From contig JALEKD010000051.1 of the NCBI GenBank assembly GCA_022769285.1, positions 1 through 57,441 of the forward strand: 57,441 nucleotides of DNA, in the 5' to 3' direction. The translations under genes were made by a program, and so were the position numbers. Shown here in pieces: positions 32,121-40,205 of the stretch. The DNA is from Prevotella sp. (GTDB lineage Bacteria; Bacteroidota; Bacteroidia; Bacteroidales; Bacteroidaceae). Each line of letters opens with the position of its first letter. Position 1 is the first letter of the stretch. The notes beneath the pieces are model-generated. The model was not told the DNA's origin. It ran no database searches and worked only from the letters and a program-made list of their open reading frames with translations.

Positions 32121-34706
32121 ATGTCTATGCACAACAAGTTACTGGTAAGCGCCGCCGTGCTCATGGTGGCCGGTGGCATCTATGCCACCCAGGGCGTAGG
32201 GATGGTCTCGGGCCAGGCTGCGCCGAGCACCGCCAAGGGGCAGATAGAAGCTACACTCAAGGACACCCTGAAGGACGGCAAGAAAGCCGCCGCCGACACG
32301 CTCAAGCAGCGTAAGGACACCACCGACAAGGCCAAGAAGAAAAAAGACGAGTATGCCGACCTCATCAAGAAGGGCGGCACCGTCAAGGAGGGCCTCTTCA
32401 CCGTGCGCCATATCGACGACAAGTGGTACTTTGAGGTGCCCGACAGTCTGCTGGGCCGCTACCTGATGTGTGTGACACGCTATACGGCCGTTCCTCAGAA
32501 CTACGGTAAGTACGCCGGTGAAGAGGTGAACGAGGCCACGGTCTATTTCGAGAAGCGCGACTACAAGACGCTCTACATGCGAGCCTATGTACTGACTCAG
32601 TTGGCCGACTCTACCGACCGCATAGCCAAGACCCTGCGCGCATCGACCATCGACCCCATCGTGGGAGCGTTCAAGATAATAGGCAACAGCCCCAAGGGCA
32701 AGAGCTGTATCGACGTGACTAACCTGTTCATGCAGGACAATAAGCTCATGACCAGCGTTACCCCCTCGCTCCGTACCGCCAAGACTGCCGGGCTGCAGTC
32801 CGACCGCTCATATATAGACACCATGAAGGTGTTTCCCATCAACATAGAGGTGGCCACCACCCGCACCTATAGCGCGTCGTCCAGCCGCGCCGCCGCAGGG
32901 GCCACGGGTGCCATAACGCTTGGCATGAACACCTCGATAGTGATGTTGCCGCGCGAGCCCATGCGCAAGCGCATCTGGGACAAGCGTGTGGGCTACTTCG
33001 CGAGCAGCTTTACACGCTTCTCGGATGCTCAGCACAAGACAGAGCCCGAGGCCTTTATCGCCAGGTACCGCTTGGTGCCCCGCGATGTCAAGGCCTACCG
33101 CGCGGGAAAGCTCGTGGAGCCTGTAAAGCCCATCGTGTACTACATAGACCCCGCCACCCCGAAGAAGTGGGTGCCCTACCTGATTAAGGGAATAGAAGAC
33201 TGGAACGTGGCGTTCGAGGCTGCCGGCTTCAAGAACGCCATCCAGGCCAAGCCGTGGCCCAATGACCCCAACATGAGCGTCGACGACGCCCGCTACTGTG
33301 TGCTGCGCTATCTGCCTGCTGAGATAGAGAACGCCTATGGCCCTCACGTGTCGGACCCCCGCAGCGGCGAGATTATAGAGAGCCACATCTGCTGGTACCA
33401 TAACGTGATGAGCCTGCTTACCAAGTGGTATATGACCCAGTGCGGGCCGCTGGACAAGCGCGCCCAGACCATGAACTTTGACGACAAGCTCATGGGCGAG
33501 CTCATACGGTTTGTCTCCTCGCACGAGGTGGGCCACACCTTAGGCCTGCGGCACAACATGGGCGCCAGCTTTGCCACTCCGGTGGAGAAGCTGCGCGACA
33601 AGGCATGGGTAGAGGCCCACGGCCACACCGTCTCGATTATGGACTACGCCCGGTTTAACTACGTGGCCCAGCCCGAGGACCACGTGGGCCCCAAGGGACT
33701 CTTCCCCCGTATTAACGACTATGACAAGTGGGCCATCAAGTGGGGCTACCAGTACCGCCCAGAGTTCAAGGACGAGTACCAGGAGAAGGAAGCCCTGATG
33801 CGCGAGACCACCCAGTACCTGGCCAGCCATCCCCGCTGCTGGTTTGCCGGCGAGGGCCGCGATGAAGACCCCCGCTCGCAGACCGAGGACCTGAGCGACG
33901 ACAACATGCGCGCCAGCGACTATGGCATCAAGAACCTCAAGCGCGTCCTGGCAGGCTTGCCCAAGTGGACTCACCAGGACAACGACCAGTATACAGACCT
34001 GACAGACATGTACGAGAGTGTGCGCGACCAGTTCAGACGCTACACAGGTCATGTACTGAAGCACATAGGCGGCCACTATCTGAACAATATGCCTGGCCGA
34101 AAGCCCGTGGAGATAGCCCCGGCAGCCATGGAGCTCAAGGCAGTGGACTGGCTGGGCCGTAACCTGTTCGATGCGCCGCTGTGGCTTTACCCCACATCGC
34201 TCACAGAGAAAACGGGCGTCAACGCGTCGACCGATATAGAGAACCAGCAAAGTATTGCCCTGTCGCGCATCGTCTCGGCCAGCACCCTGGTCAAGATTTA
34301 CAACGACTCGTACGTGGCCCCGGGTGCCCTTAGGCTCGATGCCTATCTGGATGCCCTCTTTACCGCCGTGTGGAAACCCCTGGACGGACGGGATGCCCTG
34401 CGCGACAAGATGCGCCGCAGCCTGGAGCGCAACTATATGGCGCGAATAAACACGCTGCTCAATCCTAAGGAGAACAGCTCGTCATCGGGCGCCTTGGTTA
34501 TATTGCTTTCTTCGGCATTGGGCAGTGGCAGTAGCGAATTTAATGCCAACTCTGACGCGCTGCTCTACGTACTGCAGCATCTGGATAAGATAGAGCAGTT
34601 TGCCCAGAGCCAGCTGGGCCACAGCACGGGTCTCGACAAGTTGCACTATGAGGACCTGCTGCGCCAGATAAAGCTCATCCGCGACCGCCGTACCACCATT
34701 AAGTAA
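32121..34706 (+). CDS. Zinc-dependent metalloprotease, DUF5117/DUF5118 type
   Basis: This is an 861-residue exported protein with a hydrophobic N-terminus (NKLLVSAAVLMVAGGIYATQ). A Lys/Asp-rich stretch follows (residues about 45-80), then DUF5118/5117-type beta regions. The metzincin zinc site SSHEVGHTLGLRHNMGASF provides H468, E469, H472 and H478 in the order HExxHxxGxxH. The region after it (HTVSIMDYARFNYVAQPEDH) contains the Met-turn. Such proteins are widespread and mostly uncharacterised in Bacteroidota. It heads a four-gene operon, with the next gene starting 6 bp after its stop. Confidence 0.93.
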   Translation: MSMHNKLLVSAAVLMVAGGIYATQGVGMVSGQAAPSTAKGQIEATLKDTLKDGKKAAADTLKQRKDTTDKAKKKKDEYADLIKKGGTVKEGLFTVRHIDDKWYFEVPDSLLGRYLMCVTRYTAVPQNYGKYAGEEVNEATVYFEKRDYKTLYMRAYVLTQLADSTDRIAKTLRASTIDPIVGAFKIIGNSPKGKSCIDVTNLFMQDNKLMTSVTPSLRTAKTAGLQSDRSYIDTMKVFPINIEVATTRTYSASSSRAAAGATGAITLGMNTSIVMLPREPMRKRIWDKRVGYFASSFTRFSDAQHKTEPEAFIARYRLVPRDVKAYRAGKLVEPVKPIVYYIDPATPKKWVPYLIKGIEDWNVAFEAAGFKNAIQAKPWPNDPNMSVDDARYCVLRYLPAEIENAYGPHVSDPRSGEIIESHICWYHNVMSLLTKWYMTQCGPLDKRAQTMNFDDKLMGELIRFVSSHEVGHTLGLRHNMGASFATPVEKLRDKAWVEAHGHTVSIMDYARFNYVAQPEDHVGPKGLFPRINDYDKWAIKWGYQYRPEFKDEYQEKEALMRETTQYLASHPRCWFAGEGRDEDPRSQTEDLSDDNMRASDYGIKNLKRVLAGLPKWTHQDNDQYTDLTDMYESVRDQFRRYTGHVLKHIGGHYLNNMPGRKPVEIAPAAMELKAVDWLGRNLFDAPLWLYPTSLTEKTGVNASTDIENQQSIALSRIVSASTLVKIYNDSYVAPGALRLDAYLDALFTAVWKPLDGRDALRDKMRRSLERNYMARINTLLNPKENSSSSGALVILLSSALGSGSSEFNANSDALLYVLQHLDKIEQFAQSQLGHSTGLDKLHYEDLLRQIKLIRDRRTTIK

Positions 34707-34712
34707 TCGGCA

Positions 34713-35942
34713 ATGGTACTCAACTATATCTGGATAGCGTTCTTTGTCATAGCCTTCGTCATCGCCTTGGCGAAGCTGGTCTTCCTGGGCGATGTCGAGG
34801 TGTTTCCGGCTATGATGAACTCTACCTTCGAGTCGTCCAAGACAGCTTTCGAGATCTCGCTGGGCCTTACCGGCGTGCTCTCGCTGTGGTTGGGCATCAT
34901 GAAGATAGGCGAGCGCGGCGGGGTCATCAACGCCCTATCGCGCGTGCTGTCGCCTGTCTTTGTAAGGCTCTTCCCCGACATTCCCAAGGGCCACCCTGTG
35001 ACCGGCTCTATCTTCATGAACATAGCCGCCAATATGCTGGGGCTCGACAATGCCGCCACCCCATTAGGTCTCAAGGCCATGGAGCAGCTGCAGGCCCTGA
35101 ACCCACGTAAGGACACGGCCACCAACCCCATGATAATGTTCCTGGTGCTCAACACATCGGGACTTACACTCATACCTATATCCATTATGGTGTACCGGGC
35201 CCAGATGGGCGCCGCCCAGCCTACCGATATATTTATACCCATTCTGCTGGCCACTTTCTTCTCTACCTTGGCCGGCATAGTCGTTACCTCTATCTACCAG
35301 CGCATCAACCTGCTTAACCGCACCATGGTGTTTACCTTAGGCGGCATGGCCGTGGCGGTAGGAGCCATCATCTGGGGCTTCGGCCAGTTGGACAAGGACC
35401 AGATGAACGTAGTGAGCACCTCGGTGGCCAACATCCTGCTGATGACCATCATCGTGGCCTTTATCCTGGCCGGCGTGCGCCACCGTATCAATGTCTACGA
35501 TGCCTTCATAGAGGGAGCCAAGGAGGGATTTTCCACCGCCGTGCGCATCATACCCTACCTGGTGGCCATCTTAGTGGCCATCGGTGTGTTTCGCGCGTCG
35601 GGTGCCATGGACATGGTCATCGGCGCCATAGCCTGGGTGGTACACGCCTGCGGAGGCAATACCGACTTTGTGGGCGCGCTGCCCACCGCCCTGATGAAGC
35701 CGCTGTCGGGCTCAGGTGCCCGCGGTATGATGGTCGACGCCATGACCACATACGGAGCCGACTCGTTTGTGGGCCGGCTCAGCTGTATCTTCCAGGGCTC
35801 TACCGACACCACCTTCTACATCCTGGCCGTCTACTTCGGCAGCGTGGGCATACGCAACACCCGCCACGCCGTACCCTGTGGCCTGCTGGCCGACCTCGCG
35901 GGGATTATAGCAGCGATAATGATATGCTATCTGTTCTTCTAA
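34713..35942 (+). CDS. SpmA-SpmB fusion (nucleoside recognition domain membrane protein)
   Basis: This 409-residue polytopic membrane protein joins two halves that are separate spore maturation proteins A and B in Bacillus. The SpmA-like half spans about residues 1-200 (KTAFEISLGLTGVLSLWLGI, then NMLGLDNAATPLGLKAMEQ). The SpmB-like half spans about 235-409 (FIEGAKEGFSTAVRIIPYLV, then ALMKPLSGSGARGMMVDAM, then STDTTFYILAVYFG). The domain is also called nucleoside-recognition or Gate. The host is not a spore former, so the role is unknown, perhaps envelope-linked transport. It lies 6 bp after the protease and 13 bp before a flippase. Confidence 0.92.
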   Translation: MVLNYIWIAFFVIAFVIALAKLVFLGDVEVFPAMMNSTFESSKTAFEISLGLTGVLSLWLGIMKIGERGGVINALSRVLSPVFVRLFPDIPKGHPVTGSIFMNIAANMLGLDNAATPLGLKAMEQLQALNPRKDTATNPMIMFLVLNTSGLTLIPISIMVYRAQMGAAQPTDIFIPILLATFFSTLAGIVVTSIYQRINLLNRTMVFTLGGMAVAVGAIIWGFGQLDKDQMNVVSTSVANILLMTIIVAFILAGVRHRINVYDAFIEGAKEGFSTAVRIIPYLVAILVAIGVFRASGAMDMVIGAIAWVVHACGGNTDFVGALPTALMKPLSGSGARGMMVDAMTTYGADSFVGRLSCIFQGSTDTTFYILAVYFGSVGIRNTRHAVPCGLLADLAGIIAAIMICYLFF

Positions 35943-35955
35943 ACACAAGCAAACA

Positions 35956-37446
35956 ATGAGCAATCTAAAAGGCTTAGTTAAGGATACTGCGATATATGGT
36001 ATCAGTAGTATCGCCGGCAGGTTTATCAACTATCTGCTGGTACCCATTCAGACAGCCGCCTTTGCCGCCGCCGGTGGCGAGTATGGCGTGGTGACCAATA
36101 TATATGCCTATACGGCGCTGCTGTTGGTGATACTGACCTACGGCATGGAGACTACCTTCTTCCGGTTTGTCAACAAGACCGACGGCGACCCTATGCGCGT
36201 CTACTCGACCGTGCTCATCACCGTGGGTACCACCTCGTTGCTATTCATAGTCCTGGTCTTTGCCTTTCTGCCCACGATAGCCACGCTGATGAAGTACCCC
36301 AACCACCCAGACTGGGTGGCGGTGATGTTCGTGTGCGTGGCCGTCGATGCCTTTAAGTGCATCCCGTTCGCCTATCTACGCTATCAGAAGAAGGCAGCCA
36401 AGTTTGCCTGTCTGCAGCTTGTCAACATAGTGCTCAACATAGTGCTCAATCTGCTATACCTCATCATACTGCCCGCGCTGAGGCTTAACCCGTTCGGGCT
36501 GTACGACGATAAGTTCACCCTGAACGTGGGCATGGTGTTCTATATCAACCTGATATGTACCGCCGTGGTGGTGGCGTGCTTCTGGCGCGAACTTACCGGG
36601 TTCCGTTACCGCTTTGACCGCGCCCTCTGGGGCCGCATGATGCGCTACGCTTGGCCCCTGCTCATCCTCGGCATCGCCGGCATCCTCAATCAGACCCTCG
36701 ACAAGATTATCTTCCCATATCTGTACGATGGGGTGGATGAGAAAGCGCAGTTAGGCATCTACGGTGCGGCCACCAAGATAGCCATGATAATGGCCATGAT
36801 AACCCAGGCGTTCCGCTATGCCTACGAGCCATTCGTGTTCGGTAAGGCCAAGGACCGCGACAGCCACGATACCTACGCCAAGGCTATGAAGTACTTCGTG
36901 ATATTCACTCTGCTGGCCTTCTTGGCCGTGATGGCTTACATGGACATCCTGCGCTACATTATCCGCGACCGCAGTTATTGGCCTGGTTTGCGGGTGGTGC
37001 CTATCGTAATGGCCGCTGAGATAATGATGGGCGTGTACTTTAACCTGTCATTCTGGTACAAGCTCATAGACAAGACTATCTATGGCGCCTGGTTCTCGGG
37101 CATTGGCTGCCTGGTGCTGGTGGCTGTCAACGTGGCCTTTGTGCCCCGCTATAGCTATATGGCCTGTGCCTGGGGCGGAGTGGCTGGCTATGGCACCGCC
37201 ATGCTCCTGTCATACATAGTGGGTCAGAAGAAATACCCCATCGACTATCCCGTGCGCCAGATTCTGGTCTATGTGGCCCTGGCCGCTGTGCTCACCGCCG
37301 GCATGGTTCTGGCCAACCGCGCCCTGCCCATGGCCGGGTCGCTGGCCGTGAACACCCTGCTCATAGCCGTGTTCGTGGTCTACCTGGTAAGGCACGATTT
37401 TCCCCTGTCGTCGCTCCCTGTTGTAGGCAAGTATTTCAATAAATAA
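35956..37446 (+). CDS. Polysaccharide/lipid flippase of the MOP superfamily (Wzx-like)
   Basis: This is a 496-residue inner-membrane protein with about 14 hydrophobic segments. The start MSNLKGLVKDTAIYGISSIA resembles Wzx/polysaccharide biosynthesis exporters, which flip lipid-linked sugars across the inner membrane. Further landmarks are PILILGIAGILNQTLDKIIF-like sequence in the middle (actual: PLLILGIAGILNQTLDKII) and QAFRYAYEPFVFGKAKD. No glycosyltransferases are adjacent. It could serve peptidoglycan precursor or surface polysaccharide export. It is co-transcribed between the SpmA-SpmB fusion and the dipeptidyl-peptidase. Confidence 0.87.
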   Translation: MSNLKGLVKDTAIYGISSIAGRFINYLLVPIQTAAFAAAGGEYGVVTNIYAYTALLLVILTYGMETTFFRFVNKTDGDPMRVYSTVLITVGTTSLLFIVLVFAFLPTIATLMKYPNHPDWVAVMFVCVAVDAFKCIPFAYLRYQKKAAKFACLQLVNIVLNIVLNLLYLIILPALRLNPFGLYDDKFTLNVGMVFYINLICTAVVVACFWRELTGFRYRFDRALWGRMMRYAWPLLILGIAGILNQTLDKIIFPYLYDGVDEKAQLGIYGAATKIAMIMAMITQAFRYAYEPFVFGKAKDRDSHDTYAKAMKYFVIFTLLAFLAVMAYMDILRYIIRDRSYWPGLRVVPIVMAAEIMMGVYFNLSFWYKLIDKTIYGAWFSGIGCLVLVAVNVAFVPRYSYMACAWGGVAGYGTAMLLSYIVGQKKYPIDYPVRQILVYVALAAVLTAGMVLANRALPMAGSLAVNTLLIAVFVVYLVRHDFPLSSLPVVGKYFNK

Positions 37447-37462
37447 ACCATTCAACCTGATT

Positions 37463-39580
37463 ATGAAGAAAATAATATTAGTATTCTCCCTGGCCGTGGC
37501 CGCCCTTGTGGCCCGAGCCGATGAGGGGATGTGGACGCTCTACAACCTGCCCCAGGCGGTGTATGAGCAGATGAAGGGCTATGGTTTCGCCCTGCCTTAC
37601 GACCGTCTCTACCAGAGCGACAACGCCATCAAGAACGCCGTTGTCAACTTCTCGGGCTACTGCTCGGGTGTCGTCGTGTCGCCCGACGGTCTGGTCTTCA
37701 CCAATCACCATTGCGGCTTCGAGGCCATACGCAGCCACTCTACCGTAGAGCACGACTATATGCTCAATGGCTTCTACGCCAAGACCTATGCTGACGAGCT
37801 GCCCAACAAGGGCATGTTCGTGCGCTTTATGGTAGACCAGCGCGACATCACCCCTATGCTCGAGGCCCGCGGCATCGGCAAGATGAACCGTGAAGAGCAG
37901 GGCCGTCTGCTCGACGAGGTCGAGAACGAGCTTATCAAGGAAGTCCATGCCAAGGACGCTAACCTGGAGTTCGAGATTAAGCCCTTCTACGAGGGCAACA
38001 AGTACTACGCCACCACCTACAGGGAGTTCCGCGACCTGCGCCTGGTCTTTACCATCCCTAAGTCAATGGGTAAATTTGGTGGCGAGACCGACAACTGGAT
38101 GTGGCCACGTCAGACGTGCGACTTCTCAGTCTTCCGCATCTATGCTGACCCCAAGACCAACGGCCCAGCTGACTATTCCAAGGACAATGTGCCTTACCAC
38201 CCCCAGTACTGGGCTCCCGTGTCGATGAACGGTTACCGCGAAGGCGACTTCGCTATGACCGTGGGTTACCCGGGCTCTACCGAGCGCTACCTCTCTTCCT
38301 ATGGCATCCGCGAGATGCGCGATGCCGACAATGCCCCTCGTGCCCAGATACGTGGCGTCAAGCAGGACGTGATGATACGCCACATGCGCGCCAGCGAAGC
38401 TGTCCGTATTAAGTACGACAGCAAGTACGCCCAGAGCTCTAACTACTGGAAGAACTCTATCGGTATGAATAAGTGTATAGACTCTGTCGGTATCATCCGC
38501 CAGAAGGCCGATTTTGAAGACCGCATCGCCGAATACCAGAAGTGGACAGGCTACCTGAAGGGCAAACTGGATCTCGGGCTTCTGGGCCGCCTCTACGCCC
38601 GTCGCTTCGACGCCTCGCGCCAGCTTACGGCATGGATGGAGAGCTTCCGCCGTACTGCTGAGTTCAACGACCGTGCCCTGCTCATTGCCGGCAAGCCCTC
38701 CCCCGTCAACCCCAAGGCTGCCAAGAGCAAGCAGTACTACGTATTCAAGGACAATAGCAGCGAGTGGGATGCCGACCTGGACCGCGACGTGATGGCTACA
38801 CTCATAGACAACTACCGCCAGTATCTGCCCGCCGGTCATGAGCCTGCCTTCTACCATACTATCCAGTCGCGCTTCGGTGGCGATACCCGTAAGTATGTCG
38901 ACTGGCTCTACGCCAACTCTATCCTTATGAAGAGCGGTACCAAAATATACCTCCACTCTAAGCAACTGCAGCGCGACCCCGGCTATGAGTATGGCCGTGA
39001 GCTTATGGCCCTGCGCGATGCCTTCAGAAAGGACTATCTTCAGGGCGGCGACACCATAGCGCAGCAGGAACAGTACCTCTGCGATGCCAAGATACGCATG
39101 GAGCAGGATCTGCCTCACTACTCGGACGCCAACTTTACCATGCGCCTCTCCTATGGCCAGGTGGGCGGTTACCAGCTTGGTGGTCATCTCTCGGGTTACT
39201 ATACCGACGCTCAGAGCATCGTCAGCAAGATGGAGGCTGGCGACCGCGGCACCATAGACTACCAGGTAGAGCCCATTATGAAGCAGCTCTTCGGGCAGGC
39301 CGACTTCGGCCCCTATGCTGATAAGGCCACGGGCAAGATGCAACTGTGCTTCCTGACCAACAATGACATCACCGGTGGCAACTCTGGCTCGCCCATGTTC
39401 GACGGAAAGGGTCGCCTGATAGGTCTGGCTTTCGACGGCAACTGGGACTCACTCTCCGGCGACATCTGGTTTGACAAGCGCCTGGCCCGTTGTATCGGTG
39501 TAGACATCCGCTACGTGCTCTACATGATGGACCGTTGGGGCCATGCCGACCGCTTACTCCGCGAGATCAACGCCCGGTAA
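37463..39580 (+). CDS. S46-family dipeptidyl-peptidase, DPP7-like
   Basis: This periplasmic serine exopeptidase removes dipeptides from oligopeptides. The signal peptide is MKKIILVFSLAVAALVARAD. Catalytic elements are TNHHCGFEA (His 82 or 83), the ETDNWMWPRQTCDF region holding the Asp, and GGNSGSPMFDG with Ser641. Eighteen residues after the serine the S1-pocket position is Gly659 (GLAFDGNWD). In Porphyromonas gingivalis this position is Gly in DPP7 (hydrophobic specificity) and Arg in DPP11 (acidic). A DPP7-like preference is therefore inferred. It has 705 residues, as expected, and is the last gene of the operon. Confidence 0.95.
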   Translation: MKKIILVFSLAVAALVARADEGMWTLYNLPQAVYEQMKGYGFALPYDRLYQSDNAIKNAVVNFSGYCSGVVVSPDGLVFTNHHCGFEAIRSHSTVEHDYMLNGFYAKTYADELPNKGMFVRFMVDQRDITPMLEARGIGKMNREEQGRLLDEVENELIKEVHAKDANLEFEIKPFYEGNKYYATTYREFRDLRLVFTIPKSMGKFGGETDNWMWPRQTCDFSVFRIYADPKTNGPADYSKDNVPYHPQYWAPVSMNGYREGDFAMTVGYPGSTERYLSSYGIREMRDADNAPRAQIRGVKQDVMIRHMRASEAVRIKYDSKYAQSSNYWKNSIGMNKCIDSVGIIRQKADFEDRIAEYQKWTGYLKGKLDLGLLGRLYARRFDASRQLTAWMESFRRTAEFNDRALLIAGKPSPVNPKAAKSKQYYVFKDNSSEWDADLDRDVMATLIDNYRQYLPAGHEPAFYHTIQSRFGGDTRKYVDWLYANSILMKSGTKIYLHSKQLQRDPGYEYGRELMALRDAFRKDYLQGGDTIAQQEQYLCDAKIRMEQDLPHYSDANFTMRLSYGQVGGYQLGGHLSGYYTDAQSIVSKMEAGDRGTIDYQVEPIMKQLFGQADFGPYADKATGKMQLCFLTNNDITGGNSGSPMFDGKGRLIGLAFDGNWDSLSGDIWFDKRLARCIGVDIRYVLYMMDRWGHADRLLREINAR

Positions 39581-39676
39581 CACCCGTCCGCCCATTAGGG
39601 CAGTTGCTGGCAGGGCGCCCATCACCGCTCTGCCAGCGTATATAGATAAAAGTAGAGTAGGGGCCACACCCCGAAC

Positions 39677-39739
39677 AGCACCCAGCACAACTGGCAGGGC
39701 CACGTGCCCCACATGCACAGTTGCGCTGGGTGCTCTTTT
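39677..39739 (+). terminator. Terminator of the metalloprotease-to-peptidase operon
   Basis: AGCACCCAGCACAACTG (39677-39693) pairs with CAGTTGCGCTGGGTGCT (39718-39734), with a further CAC/GTG inner stem, followed by CTTTTTG. Confidence 0.88.
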
Positions 39740-40130
39740 TGTATCTTGTTCGTGTTAGGGCCATGTGGGTAACGTGTGGTGTAATCACGCCTTTTAACCC
39801 CGAGGAGATGGCATGGGGTGATAACATAGTAGCTACGGGTAACCACGTGTGCCCAACGCGCTGGTTGCGGGGCATTCCTGCCATATCCGAAGTTCCCGCA
39901 GATTTTCCAGTGGCCATCGCGGAAAAGAAAAAGACCGATCTTTAGCTTTCTAATGATGGCTCCCAGCATCGTAAAGATCGGTCTCCACGAATGGGATGAT
40001 GATTTCCCCTGCCATCAGCACGGTCATGGCCCCCACGTTCACTATCTTGTATTCCCCTTGGGCGCTTGGGGCTTTCGTGGGAGGTTTGGGGGCTCCCAAG
40101 GCGTTATCCCCTGCCGTGACAGGAACCATA
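39740..40130 (+). repeat. Intergenic spacer with palindromic element copy A6 (best core)
   Basis: The core has perfect 12-bp arms, GACCGATCTTTA at 39933-39944 and TAAAGATCGGTC at 39972-39983, around a 27-nt centre with CTAATGATGGCTCCCAGC. TCTCCACGA follows as in A1, and the right flank runs on through TTTCCCCTG and CCCCCACGTTCAC to about 40060. The rest of the spacer shows no gene. Confidence 0.85.
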
Positions 40131-40167
40131 AAAAGAGAGGTGCCTCGTCTCGCGACGGGGCACCTCT
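40131..40167 (-). terminator. Terminator of the GH3 gene
   Basis: AGAGGTGCCTCGTC (40136-40149) pairs with GACGGGGCACCTCT (40154-40167) with one mismatch. On the minus strand it is followed by CTTTTTATGG. It lies about 40 bp beyond the stop at 40206. Confidence 0.85.
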
Positions 40168-40205
40168 CGGTCTCTAAAAATAAAACCTATTATAAGAAAA
40201 ATTGT

